DNA of 10,938 nucleotides from Kiloniellales bacterium (GTDB lineage Bacteria; Pseudomonadota; Alphaproteobacteria; Kiloniellales; JAKSBE01): NCBI GenBank assembly GCA_030067055.1, contig JASJAL010000187.1:1-10938 (forward strand). The letters run 5' to 3'. The notes under the pieces are model-generated. The model did not search any database and was not told the DNA's origin. It was given only the letters and a program-made list of their open reading frames with translations. Made by a program: the position numbers and the translations under genes. Within the stretch, counting starts at the first letter, position 1. Every line of letters starts with the position of its first letter. Below are positions 1 through 6,425 of the stretch, piece after piece.

Positions 1-176
1 GCTCCACCTTCACCACCCGATCGACCTACGGGAAGGCCGGGGACAGCCTGCGCCTGGACATCGATCCCAAGACCCATCCGGCCTGGACCGGCGTGCATCG
101 CCTGGTCGACACCGGCGGCCAGCTGGCGAAGTTCAACAAGCGCTTCCAGGGCCTGGGGCTCAAGGGCGACAAGTAG
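1..176 (+). CDS. rpmE: 50S ribosomal protein bL31, 3' end only
   Basis: This is the last 57 codons of a gene that begins before the window, read in the frame whose codons start at position 3 and ending with TAG at 174-176. The visible protein contains [20 protein letters not shown], and [16 protein letters not shown] followed by a short Lys-rich end. These are the hallmarks of the C-terminal two-thirds of bL31, a small protein of the large ribosomal subunit that contributes to the bridge with the 30S subunit. The N-terminal part, which decides between the zinc-binding (CxxC) and zinc-free types, lies outside the window, so the type cannot be told. The gene is convergent with the DUF1465 gene, 23 bp away. 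The family call is very secure because the conserved blocks match throughout. Confidence 0.95.
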   Translation, partial: STFTTRSTYGKAGDSLRLDIDPKTHPAWTGVHRLVDTGGQLAKFNKRFQGLGLKGDK

Positions 177-179
177 ACC

Positions 180-199
180 GGGCCGACGCGCCGCGGCCC
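180..199. terminator. Possible GC-rich hairpin between convergent rpmE and DUF1465 gene
   Basis: GGGCCG (180-185) can pair with CGGCCC (194-199) around an 8-nt loop, in the 23-bp gap between two convergent stop codons. There is no T-run on either side, so intrinsic termination would be weak. The position is what suggests a terminator, not the sequence. Confidence 0.3.
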
Positions 200-604
200 T
201 CACCCGTTCATCATGGCATCCAGACGCGCCACGCGGGCATAGAGCTCGGCCGAACGTCGCTGCAGCACGCTCAGGGCCGGCGGCAACTCGGCACCCTTGA
301 GCTCGCGGCCCGGCTCGCAAACCTTCTGCCCGCCCAGGCGCCGATCGCGCGACCTTGCCTCTTCCCGGCTCAGCTCACCGCGGTGCACGGCCTTTTGCAC
401 CAGGAGCCAGGCGACGACCTGGGTCAGACGGGCGGTCATGCGCAGACGTTCGCAGCTGCCGTGCAGGCGGGCCTGATCGGCCACGGGAACCGGGCGGTCC
501 TGGCCGCCCTCGGCCGCAATGAGGTCGCGCAGCTCGCAGCACAGCCCCAGCGCCTCCTCGTAGGTGCTGTCGAAGAACGCCAACTCTGCGATCCGGTCCG
601 ACAA
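200..604 (-). CDS. DUF1465 family protein
   Basis: The 134-residue protein has the DUF1465 pattern: an N-terminal FF.STYEEALGLCCELRDL helix, then a conserved block near residues 54-78 reading RLRMTARLTQVVAWLLVQKA, and a helical C-terminus (PALSVLQRRSAELYARVARLD). The family is restricted largely to Alphaproteobacteria, is all-helical, and has been described only as a possible regulator of growth; no biochemical activity is established. The frame is closed by a TGA about 30 nt upstream of the first possible initiator, and no ATG is available, so the start must be the TTG at 604-602 (or another rare codon); no strong Shine-Dalgarno sequence is seen. It lies beside rpmE and is divergent from the Hsp20 gene. 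I am confident of the family, less so of the start. Confidence 0.85.
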   Translation of the reverse strand: MSDRIAELAFFDSTYEEALGLCCELRDLIAAEGGQDRPVPVADQARLHGSCERLRMTARLTQVVAWLLVQKAVHRGELSREEARSRDRRLGGQKVCEPGRELKGAELPPALSVLQRRSAELYARVARLDAMMNG

Positions 605-726
605 GGTCGACTCGCTGAAACGACTAGGTGATCAAGGCTCTGTTCTCTTCGCCTCTCGAGGATACCGCAAACCTGCCGCCGCCCGTCGAAGATTTCCTCG
701 GCGACGGCGCCCAGAGCCCGGAACCC

Positions 727-755
727 CTTGAAAAACAAGCAACGCCTCCCCATTT
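727..755 (+). promoter_or_regulatory. Heat-shock (sigma-32/RpoH) promoter of the Hsp20 gene
   Basis: A -35 element CTTGAAA at 727-733 and a -10 element CCCCATTT at 748-755 are separated by 14 bp. Both match the RpoH consensus (CTTGAA, CCCCAT.T) with a spacing in the accepted range. Transcription would start near 762, giving a leader of about 108 nt before the ATG at 870, the usual size for a ROSE-type leader. The match is seen directly; activity is inferred. Confidence 0.85.
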
Positions 756-761
756 CTGAGT

Positions 762-869
762 AGTTCCAGGCGAGCGCCTCGTAGAGGGTCGCCAGGGGAA
801 CGCGCATGAACCGGTCCGGCCGAAAGCGGCGGACCAACTTTAACCATATCGCTCAAGGAGGATGTGGCG
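762..869 (+). promoter_or_regulatory. ROSE-like RNA thermometer in the Hsp20 5' leader
   Basis: The leader folds into three consecutive hairpins. Hairpin 1 (764-800) pairs UUCC-A-GGCGA with UCGCC-A-GGGGAA around an inner CCUC/GAGG stem. Hairpin 2 (813-835) pairs GGUCC/GGACC and GCCG/CGGC with one bulged G at 818 and an AAAG loop. Hairpin 3 (844-867) pairs CCAUAUC (844-850) with GAUGUGG (861-867), leaves G851 bulged, then pairs CUC (852-854) with GAG (858-860) around an AAG loop. Hairpin 3 buries the Shine-Dalgarno AAGGAGG (855-861), and the UCGCU at 849-853 fits the ROSE signature UYGCU with its unpaired G. In rhizobial small heat-shock genes such stems melt at high temperature to allow translation. 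The structure is read by hand; no folding energy was computed. Confidence 0.8.
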
Positions 870-1331
870 ATGCATAGTTTTGACCTGACCCCCCTGTTCC
901 GTTCCACCGTTGGTTTCGACCGTATGGCCCGGCTGCTCGACAGCGCCACACGGCTCGACGAGCAGGCTGTTTCCTATCCGCCCTACAACATCGAGAAGCT
1001 GGGCGAGGATGACTACCGCATTTCCATGGCGGTTGCCGGCTTCGGTGAGGACGCCCTCGATGTGACGGTCCGCGACGGCACCCTGGTCGTCTCCGGCAAG
1101 GCCGAGAAGCGGGATGGCGAGCAGAAGTTCCTGCACCGCGGGATCGCCCGGCGGGCCTTCGAGCGCCGCTTCGACCTGGCCGACCATATCCAGGTCACCG
1201 GTGCGCGGCTCGAGAATGGCCTCTTGCACATCGACTTGGTCCGCGAGGTCCCTGAGGCGATGAAGCCCCGGCAGATCGCGATCAACACCGCTGATGGCAA
1301 GACCAAGTCCATCGAGCAAAAGGCCGCCTGA
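870..1331 (+). CDS. hsp20: Hsp20 small heat-shock protein (IbpA-like, class A)
   Basis: This is a 153-residue ATP-independent holdase chaperone that binds unfolding proteins in the cytoplasm during heat stress. The N-terminus (FDLTPLFRSTVGFDRM, residues 4-19) is the IbpA/HspA type, followed by YPPYNIEKLGEDDYRI leading into the alpha-crystallin domain (about residues 37-127), with the signature ARLENGLLHIDL at 112-123. The C-terminal PEAMKPRQIAI carries the I-x-I motif (Ile136, Ile138) that docks neighbouring subunits in the oligomer. The start is ATG 870, which stands 8 nt behind AAGGAGG; the in-frame GTG at 864 is too close to that site. A sigma-32 promoter and a ROSE-like leader sit directly upstream, so control is expected at both transcription and translation. 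The gene appears monocistronic. Confidence 0.95.
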   Translation: MHSFDLTPLFRSTVGFDRMARLLDSATRLDEQAVSYPPYNIEKLGEDDYRISMAVAGFGEDALDVTVRDGTLVVSGKAEKRDGEQKFLHRGIARRAFERRFDLADHIQVTGARLENGLLHIDLVREVPEAMKPRQIAINTADGKTKSIEQKAA

Positions 1332-1351
1332 CCGCGGTCAGACCTTTTCGG

Positions 1352-1378
1352 GGGTCCGGCCGGTCTCCGGCCGGGCCC
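1352..1378 (+). terminator. Strong hairpin after the Hsp20 gene, probable terminator
   Basis: GGGTCCGGCCGG (1352-1363) pairs with CCGGCCGGGCCC (1367-1378) around TCT, giving 12 pairs with one G-U. It begins about 20 nt after the Hsp20 stop and is followed by TTCTC rather than a full T-run. Its stability and position support termination; the short T-tract makes it less than certain. Confidence 0.6.
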
Positions 1379-1512
1379 TTCTCACGCGGACAACGACGAT
1401 AGAGCGGCCCCAATGCGGCGGGCCGAAGGAGGCGGTTTTTGCGCCGACGGTAGCAGTGCAGTCTGCTATGACACGCGCGGCGCGGGGGATTCATCACTAG
1501 GGGAGACAAACC

Positions 1513-2109
1513 ATGGCATGGCGGTACGCCACCCGGCTTCTGACGGTTGTCCTGCTCGGGCTTTCGCTCAGCGCCTGTGGCGTCAACGAGCTGCCGACCC
1601 GCGACGAAGCCGCGAAGGCTGCCTGGTCCGAGGTCGAGAACCAGTAGAAGCGCCGCGCCGATCTGATCCCCAACCTCGTCGAGACGGTGAAGGGTTTTGC
1701 AGCCCAGGAGCGCGACGTGCTGACCGAGGTGGTCGAGGCCCGCGCCAAGGTCGCGCAGATGACCATTCCCAAGGACATCATCGAGAATCCCGAGGCCTTC
1801 CGGCAGTTCGAGGCCAACCAGGGCGCCCTCAGCCAGGCGCTGTCCCGGCTTCTGGTCGTGGTCGAGCGCTATCCGGCCCTGACCTCGAACCAGAACTTCC
1901 TGGGTCTGCAATCGAGCCTCGAAGGCTCCGAGAACCGCATCGCCGTGGCCCGCCGCGACTACATCCAGGCGGTCCAGGCCTTCAACACCGAGCTGCGCAC
2001 TTTCCCCGGCCGGATCTGGGCGGTCGTGCTCTACAGCGACCTCAAACTGAAGGAGAACTTCAGCGCCCCCGAGGCCTCCAGCGAGCCGCCCAAGGTATCC
2101 TTCCAGTGA
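1513..2109 (+). pseudogene. lemA: LemA family lipoprotein gene with in-frame TAG at codon 45
   Basis: The frame from ATG 1513 (Shine-Dalgarno AGGGGAGA at 1499-1506) to TGA 2107-2109 has 198 codons, the normal LemA length. It encodes a lipoprotein-type signal with lipobox LSAC (residues 19-22, lipidated Cys22) and the LemA helical domain: AAKAAWSEVENQ, then RRADLIPNLVETVKGFA and, near the end, RRDYIQAVQAFNTELRTFPG. Codon 45 is TAG (1645-1647), where relatives have Tyr in the QYQRRADLIPNL block, so one base change from TAC or TAT explains it. The rest of the frame is intact, without frameshifts. Translation could only resume at ATG 1687, which would lose the signal peptide and first helix. LemA proteins are envelope proteins of unclear function, often paired with TPM genes as here. 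A sequencing error, a recent mutation, or amber readthrough are the alternatives. Confidence 0.85.
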
Positions 2110-2894
2110 CCCGCAATCCGATCGGTCGCGGCGCCCCGCTGCTGCCGCTGGTCCTGGCGCTGGCCGCCGGGCCGGCCCTGGCGGCGCCGGAGTTCCCGGC
2201 CCTGACCGGACGGGTCGTCGACGGCGCGAACCTGCTGACGGCCGAGGCCGAGGCGCGCCTGGCGCGGCAGCTCGAGAGCCACGAGACAGAGACCTCCAAC
2301 CAAGTGGTCGTGGTCACCCTTCCCTCGCTCCAGGGCTACACCATCGAACGCTTCGGTGTGGATCTGGGCCGGCACTGGCAGATTGGGCAGGCCGAGCGAG
2401 ACAACGGCGCCCTGCTGATCGTCGCGCCCAAGGAACGCAAGGTGCGGATCGAAGTCGGCTACGGCCTGGAAGGTGATCTGACCGACATTCTGTCCCGCGC
2501 GATCATCGAGAACGAAATCACGCCCCGCTTCAAGCAGCAGGACTACGAGGGCGGCGTCGAGGCTGGGGTTGATGCAATGCTCCTCGCCATCAAGGGCAGC
2601 TACAAGGCGCCGGCACCCAAGGCGCCAGGAACGCTGAGGCTCGATGGAATCATTGTAGTGGCATGCCTTAGCGGGTTTCTTTTTATCTTCCTGATGCTGT
2701 TCTTCATGAACTACAAATACAGTGCCGCACCGGGCCAACCGCGCCACAGGAAATACGCCGACAACAAAGGCCAGACCTGGACCTATAGGTCCGGCGGCGG
2801 GGGTTTCGGCGGCGGTGGAGGCTTTGGCGGCGGCGGCGGCTTCAGCGGCGGCGGTGGGAGTTTCGGCGGCGGCGGGTCATCGGGAAGTTGGTGA
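2106..2894 (+). CDS. TPM domain protein (YgcG type) with Gly-rich tail
   Basis: This 262-residue protein starts at GTG 2106, which overlaps the lemA stop as GTGA, a translational-coupling arrangement. It has a signal peptide with cleavage likely after ALA (about residue 26), a TPM domain (about 33-165) with the conserved NQVVVVTLPSLQG, DNGALLIVAPKERKVRIEVGYGLEG and the P.F...DY.GGV block, one membrane helix (about 180-202), and a low-complexity Gly/Phe/Ser tail (230-262) ending in SSGSW. The domain should face the periplasm and the tail the cytoplasm. TPM domains in plants act in photosystem II repair and some have acid-phosphatase activity; the bacterial role is not settled. Genes of this kind commonly follow lemA. 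The tail with alternating GGGGF units is typical of the family, not an artefact. Confidence 0.88.
   Translation: MTRNPIGRGAPLLPLVLALAAGPALAAPEFPALTGRVVDGANLLTAEAEARLARQLESHETETSNQVVVVTLPSLQGYTIERFGVDLGRHWQIGQAERDNGALLIVAPKERKVRIEVGYGLEGDLTDILSRAIIENEITPRFKQQDYEGGVEAGVDAMLLAIKGSYKAPAPKAPGTLRLDGIIVVACLSGFLFIFLMLFFMNYKYSAAPGQPRHRKYADNKGQTWTYRSGGGGFGGGGGFGGGGGFSGGGGSFGGGGSSGSW
2793..2886 (+). repeat. GGC-rich tandem coding repeat (Gly tail of the TPM protein)
   Basis: Runs of GGC/GGT Gly codons separated by TTC, TTT or AGC codons form imperfect units of 15-18 bp, encoding alternating Gly5-Phe and Gly4-Ser stretches. Such tracts are prone to copy-number slippage. The frame stays open through the TGA at 2892. 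Confidence 0.7.
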
Positions 2895-2896
2895 GC

Positions 2897-3514
2897 ATGG
2901 AATTCATCAAGGACGAGGATAAGGCACGGATCGCCCGGGCCATCCAGGAGGCGGAAAGCCGCACGGCCGGAGAGATCGTGACCATCATCGCCCGGGAGGC
3001 GGACGACTACCCCTTCCTGCCCCTGCTCTGGGCGGCCGGTGCCGCACTTCTGACGCCCTTGCCACTGGTTCTGCTGGACCTGCCGCTCTCGGCCTTGCAG
3101 ATCTACGAGATCCAGATCGTCGTGTTCCTCGGCCTCGGGCTGCTGACCCGCTGGCGGCCGCTCAAGATGCGGCTGATCCCCCGCTCCGTGAAGCGGCAGC
3201 GGGCCGGCCGCCTAGCACGGTCTCAGTTTGTCGAGCAGGGCTTGCACCACACCGAGGGCCGCTCGGGCATCATGATCTTCGTCTCGGTGGCCGAGCGTTA
3301 CGTCGAGATCATGGCCGACCAGGGTATCAACGATCGGGTTCCGCCCGGATCCTGGGACGGCATCGTCCGCGATTTCGTGGCCAAGGTCCGGGCCAAGCAG
3401 ACCGCCGAAGCCTTCGTGATCGCGGTCGAGCGATGCGGCGCCCTTCTGGCCGAGCACTTCCCGGCCGAGCAGCGGAATCCGGACGAGCTGCCCAACCACC
3501 TGGTCGAGCTTTAG
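2897..3514 (+). CDS. TPM domain membrane protein
   Basis: This is a second TPM-family protein, 205 residues from ATG 2897, which is 2 nt past the stop of the upstream TPM gene; an in-frame GTG at 2891 overlaps that stop and is an alternative start. The N-terminal EDKARIARAIQEAESRTAGEIV (7-28) is the first TPM helix and strand. Two membrane helices (about 38-62 and 68-84) interrupt the domain, and the second half resumes with FVEQGLHHTEGRSGIMIFVSVAERYVEIMADQGIN (about 111-145). This split-domain architecture is the usual partner of the Gly-tailed TPM protein and LemA in proteobacteria, so the three probably act together at the inner membrane. Function is unknown. The gene ends 10 bp from the convergent thioesterase gene. 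Confidence 0.88.
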   Translation: MEFIKDEDKARIARAIQEAESRTAGEIVTIIAREADDYPFLPLLWAAGAALLTPLPLVLLDLPLSALQIYEIQIVVFLGLGLLTRWRPLKMRLIPRSVKRQRAGRLARSQFVEQGLHHTEGRSGIMIFVSVAERYVEIMADQGINDRVPPGSWDGIVRDFVAKVRAKQTAEAFVIAVERCGALLAEHFPAEQRNPDELPNHLVEL

Positions 3515-3524
3515 ACAGGCAGCC

Positions 3525-3962
3525 TCAGGCCACCACCAGCCGCGCCAGTGCCGTGCGAATCGGCTCGGGGATGGGCGTCGGGCGCATCCCTTCGCGCTCG
3601 ACGAAGACGTGGACGAAGTGCCCGGTCGCGGCGGCTGTCTCAGCCCCGGCCTTGAAGAGGCCGATCTCGTAGCGCACCGCACGGTTGCGCAGCTCGCCGA
3701 CCCGCAGGCCGGCTTCGACCGGTTCCGGAAAGACGAAGGAGTCCCTGAACCGGCAGGCGGACTCCGCACAGACGCCGATCACCGCGGCGTCATGGATGTC
3801 GAGCCCGCCTCCGTGGATCAGGTACTCGTTGATGACCGTGTCGAAGTAGGAATAGTAGACCACGTTGTTGACGTGGCCGTAGATGTCGTTGTCCATCCAG
3901 CGGGTCGGGATGGTCAGGAAGTGGGGATAGCCCGCGCGGGCTTCGGCACTGTCGTCTGTCAT
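3525..3962 (-). CDS. Hot-dog fold acyl-CoA thioesterase (4HBT/FadM type)
   Basis: The 145-residue protein is the normal size for a single hot-dog domain thioesterase. Its signature is [22 protein letters not shown] (residues 20-41), in which the Asp24/Asp26 pair and GHVNN form the 4HBT active-site turn. Later blocks, such as [19 protein letters not shown] (70-88) and the [17 protein letters not shown] strand, fit the YbgC/FadM branch. These enzymes hydrolyse acyl-CoA esters in the cytoplasm; the particular substrate cannot be told from sequence. It is the last gene of the metY-hydrolase operon, starting 7 nt after the hydrolase stop at ATG 3962, with only a poor Shine-Dalgarno sequence, so coupling to the upstream gene is likely. 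Confidence 0.9.
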   Translation of the reverse strand: MTDDSAEARAGYPHFLTIPTRWMDNDIYGHVNNVVYYSYFDTVINEYLIHGGGLDIHDAAVIGVCAESACRFRDSFVFPEPVEAGLRVGELRNRAVRYEIGLFKAGAETAAATGHFVHVFVEREGMRPTPIPEPIRTALARLVVA

Positions 3963-3969
3963 TCCGGGC

Positions 3970-4758
3970 TCACAGAAGGGTCTTGAGGGCGTCCAGGGTC
4001 TGGTCGGGCTTTTCGGCCATCATCATGTGGCCGCTGCCGGGGATGGTCTCGACCCGGGCGCCAGGTATCGCCTCGGCCAGCTTGCGGCCGGCTCGGGCCG
4101 GGGTCATGCGGTCCTCGGCGCCCAGTACCAGCAACGCCGGGCAGCCGACAGCGGCAGCCGCGTCCAGCCCCTGGTCGTAGCCGGCGCAGGCGCGCAGGTC
4201 GTTGAACAGCACACCCGGCTTCGCACTCTCCAGCAGGCGCTCGCCGCCGCCCATCAGCCAGAGCCCGGGCGCGGTGTTGCCGCCGAGGTGCCCGGCTGGG
4301 CCATGGCCCCAGGCAGTCACCAGGTCGAAGGCCAGGTGGTTGTTGGCCTCGGCCGCGGCCAGCAGGTCGGGGTGCACCGGCATGGCGGGCGCGGCGCCGA
4401 GCAGGGCGATCGCCGCCGTCGCCTCGCCGTGTCGGGCCGCGCAGTCCAGCGCGATCAGGGCGCCCATCGAGTGCCCGACCAGGGCGGCTTCGCTCAGGCC
4501 CGCTCCCTCCAGGAGCCGGACCACCCAGTCCGCCATGGCGCCGATCTCCTCCAGGAGCGGGCCCTCGGAGCGGCCGTGACCGGGCAGGTCGACCGCCAGG
4601 ACTGAGCGGCCGTGGTGCGCGAAATAGCGGGTCTGCAAGGCCCAGACCGTGTGGTCCATGCCGGCGCCGTGCAGGAAGACGGTTGCCGGCAGGCGCGGAT
4701 CGAAGGGCCGGCCGCCGGTCGCGGCGAAGACGGCCTTGTCGTCGACCTGAAGCTCCAT
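3970..4758 (-). CDS. Alpha/beta hydrolase
   Basis: This 262-residue single-domain hydrolase has the whole catalytic machinery: oxyanion motif HGAG (30-33), DLPGHGRS (57-64), nucleophile elbow GHSMG with Ser97, acid Asp216 in LGAEDRMTP, and His244 in GSGHMM. The lid region (about 125-195) is divergent, so the substrate is not predictable; esterase or thioester/lactone hydrolysis are all possible. The chosen start, ATG 4758, lies 11 nt after the metY stop; the frame stays open far upstream only because it shadows metY, and nothing before the ATG resembles a hydrolase. Placement between metY and a thioesterase suggests co-transcription. A homoserine O-acetyltransferase (MetX) identity was considered, since it shares the fold, but the protein is too short for that. 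Confidence 0.9.
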   Translation of the reverse strand: MELQVDDKAVFAATGGRPFDPRLPATVFLHGAGMDHTVWALQTRYFAHHGRSVLAVDLPGHGRSEGPLLEEIGAMADWVVRLLEGAGLSEAALVGHSMGALIALDCAARHGEATAAIALLGAAPAMPVHPDLLAAAEANNHLAFDLVTAWGHGPAGHLGGNTAPGLWLMGGGERLLESAKPGVLFNDLRACAGYDQGLDAAAAVGCPALLVLGAEDRMTPARAGRKLAEAIPGARVETIPGSGHMMMAEKPDQTLDALKTLL

Positions 4759-4769
4759 CGCCGGTGCCG

Positions 4770-6065
4770 TCAGCTCTTCTGCGAGGCGCGCAGGGCCTGG
4801 CGCAGGTCCTCGACGATGTCGCCGGGGTCCTCCAGGCCGACGGACAGCCGGATCATGTCCTCGCCGACCCCCGCGGCCTTGAGCTGTGCGGCATCCATCT
4901 GTTGATGGGTGGTGCTGGCCGGGTGGATCACCAGGGTCTTGGCGTCGCCGACATTGGCCAGGTGCGAGGCCAGTCCGCAAGCCTCGATGAAGCGCCGGCC
5001 GGCGTCTCGCCCGCCCTTGATGCCGAAGGACACGATCGAGCCCGCGCCCTTGGGCAGCAGGCGCTTTGCCAGCTCGTGGTCCTCGTGACTGGGCAGGGTC
5101 GGATGCAGGACCCAGGCCACGGCCTCGTTCTCGAGCAGGAACTCCAGCACCTTGGCGGTATTGGCGACGTGGCGCTCCATGCGCAGCGGCAGGGTCTCGA
5201 CGCCCTGGAGTATGTGGAAGGCGTTGGCCGGGCTCATGGCGGCGCCGAAGTCGCGCAGGCCCTCGGCCCGGGCCCGCATGCAGAAGGCCTGGGGGCCGAA
5301 CTCCTCGGCGAAGTCGATGCCGTGATAGCCGGCGTAGGGCTCGGTCAAGGTCGGGAAGCGGCCGCTCTTCTCCCAGTCGAACCGGCCGCCGTCGACGATG
5401 ACGCCGCCGATCGCGACACCATGGCCGCCGAGCCACTTGGTCGCCGAGTGCATGACCAGGTCGCAACCGAACTCGACCGGCCGGCAGAGGTAGGGACTGG
5501 CGAAGGTGTTGTCGATCAAGAGCGGCAGCCCGGCGCGATGGGCGATCTCGGAGACCGCAGGGATATTGAGGACTTCGAGGCCCGGGTTGCCCAGGGTCTC
5601 GGCGAATATCAGGGCGGTTTCCGGCCGGATCGCCGCCTCGATGCCCTTGAGGTCGCGCGGCTTGACGAAGGTGGTCTCGATCCCGAAGCGCGGCAGGGTC
5701 AGGGCCAGGAGGTTAACGCTGCCGCCGTAGAGCGAGGCCGAGGCGACGATGTGGCCGCCCTGCCCGGTCAGGGTCGTGATGGCGAGGTGCAGCGCCGCCT
5801 GGCCGGACGCCGTGGCGACGGCGCCGACACCCTGCTCCAGGGCCGCCACCCGTTCTTCCAGCACCGCCGTGGTCGGGTTGGAGATCCGCGAGTAGATGTG
5901 ACCGGTCCGCTCCAGATTGAAGAGCGCCGCCGCGTGGTCGGTGTCGCGGAACACGTAGGAGGTGGTCTGATAGATCGGCACCGCCCGCGATCCCGTGGTC
6001 GGATCGGGCCGCTGTCCGGCGTGCAGGCTCAAGGTGTCGAACTTGAGAAACTTCGGATCGGCCAT
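4770..6065 (-). CDS. metY: O-acetylhomoserine sulfhydrylase (O-acetylhomoserine aminocarboxypropyltransferase)
   Basis: This 431-residue PLP enzyme of the Cys/Met metabolism family makes homocysteine from O-acetyl-L-homoserine and sulfide, the direct-sulfhydrylation route to methionine in the cytoplasm. The N-terminus TLSLHAGQRPDPTTGSRAVPIYQTTSY (11-37) is typical of MetY; YSRISNPT (58-65) provides phosphate contacts; Asp185 in IDNTFASPYL binds the pyridine nitrogen; Lys210 in HSATKWLGGHG is the Schiff-base lysine. The extra length and the ESAT-like FGPQAFCMRARAEGLRDFGAAMSP block distinguish it from MetZ and cystathionine gamma-synthase. The start is ATG 6065, 7 nt after AGGGGAGA; in-frame codons upstream to 6125 have no family resemblance. 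It leads an operon with the alpha/beta hydrolase and thioesterase. I found no SAM-II riboswitch, although metY-type genes in this class often have one. Confidence 0.95.
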   Translation of the reverse strand: MADPKFLKFDTLSLHAGQRPDPTTGSRAVPIYQTTSYVFRDTDHAAALFNLERTGHIYSRISNPTTAVLEERVAALEQGVGAVATASGQAALHLAITTLTGQGGHIVASASLYGGSVNLLALTLPRFGIETTFVKPRDLKGIEAAIRPETALIFAETLGNPGLEVLNIPAVSEIAHRAGLPLLIDNTFASPYLCRPVEFGCDLVMHSATKWLGGHGVAIGGVIVDGGRFDWEKSGRFPTLTEPYAGYHGIDFAEEFGPQAFCMRARAEGLRDFGAAMSPANAFHILQGVETLPLRMERHVANTAKVLEFLLENEAVAWVLHPTLPSHEDHELAKRLLPKGAGSIVSFGIKGGRDAGRRFIEACGLASHLANVGDAKTLVIHPASTTHQQMDAAQLKAAGVGEDMIRLSVGLEDPGDIVEDLRQALRASQKS

Positions 6066-6194
6066 GGCGCATCTCCCCTGGCGCCACCTTACATGAAACC
6101 GTCGCACTGGCCAGCGCCGGCACACAGGCCAAGCTCAGCCATGCCCGCGCCGGTGTAATGGCCGAAAGAAGTTTTGGATGAGCTGGAAATAATT

Positions 6195-6267
6195 AGGCTT
6201 CTAAAGAACTTGGAGGGCTATGAACCTGGCTTTCGCCGGCTCACGCCCTCCTTGTTCTTTGAAGCCT
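6195..6267. repeat. Long imperfect hairpin (73 nt, three 7-bp stems in line)
   Basis: AGGCTTC (6195-6201) pairs with GAAGCCT (6261-6267). After a bulged T (6202), AAAGAAC (6203-6209) pairs with GTTCTTT (6254-6260). After a TT/TT internal loop, GGAGGGC (6212-6218) pairs with GCCCTCC (6245-6251). The apical part has CTGGC/GCCGG with a 4-nt loop that reads GAAA (a GNRA loop) on the minus strand. Twenty-one exact pairs in line cannot be chance. On the minus strand it is followed by AATTATTT. Confidence 0.85.
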
Positions 6268-6270
6268 CGA

Positions 6271-6404
6271 CCTGTCAACTTGCCGTGGGAGGAGAGACTA
6301 TGGTGCTCCTCGTAAGCGGTCAAGATGGGATTCTGGCATAAGGGAAAACCCGCGCCAGAAAACAAGGCCGCCCGGCCAAAAAGGCCGGGCGGCAAGTCAA
6401 CAGG
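6271..6404. ncRNA. Putative structured RNA domain closed by a long-range stem
   Basis: CCTGT-CA-ACTTGCCG (6271-6285) pairs with CGGCAAGT-CA-ACAGG (6390-6404), 13 pairs around a CA/CA internal loop, closing a domain with three inner hairpins: GAGGAG/CTCCTC (6289-6294 with 6306-6311), TTCTGGC/GCCAGAA with an inner GGG-AAAA-CCC (6331-6360), and the 11-bp GC stem at 6367-6393. The closing stem shares 6390-6393 with the GC stem, so the two can exclude each other at that edge, as in an attenuator. No Rfam family that I know (6S, SRP RNA, tmRNA, RNase P, SAM-II) fits. Strand is unresolved: the T5 loop and T-rich 3' flank favour the minus strand. Confidence 0.5.
6367..6393 (-). terminator. GC-rich hairpin with T5 loop, likely minus-strand terminator
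   Basis: GCCGCCCGGCC (6367-6377) and GGCCGGGCGGC (6383-6393) form a perfect 11-bp stem around AAAAA on the plus strand, TTTTT on the minus strand. Reading the minus strand, the stem is followed by CTTGTTTTCT, a fair T-tract; on the plus strand it is followed by AAGTCAAC. It would therefore stop a leftward transcript, either a small RNA starting near 6510 or the leader of metY. Confidence 0.55.
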
Positions 6405-6425
6405 GAGGCATTCAAGGAACGGATA

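Noticed and set aside
436..949. Minus-strand frames across the Hsp20 promoter and leader
   Set aside because: They cover the sigma-32 promoter, the leader hairpins and the DUF1465 start in wrong frames, and have no recognisable domain.
1439..1472. Possible lemA promoter (TTGCGC with TATGAC)
   Set aside because: The spacing is 22 bp to the best -10, too long; a 17-bp spacing gives only TCTGCT. Not strong enough to list.
1413..2105. Open frame continuing upstream of the Gly-tailed TPM gene
   Set aside because: It overlaps lemA in another frame. The signal peptide begins right after GTG 2106, so the upstream part is a shadow.
4759..5466. N-terminal extension of the alpha/beta hydrolase into metY
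   Set aside because: The extension is an out-of-frame reading of metY, Arg/Pro-rich, with no fold. The hydrolase begins naturally at ATG 4758.
4683..6158. Long plus-strand open frame of 491 codons opposite metY and the hydrolase
   Set aside because: It is the antisense shadow of metY in GC-rich DNA. Its protein is low-complexity (Gly/Arg/Asp-rich), matches no family, and metY is unambiguous on the other strand.
6066..6200. SAM-II riboswitch upstream of metY
   Set aside because: I looked on the minus strand for the conserved pseudoknot blocks (GATTT, then GCTAAA) and did not find them; a covariance search would be needed to exclude a divergent form.
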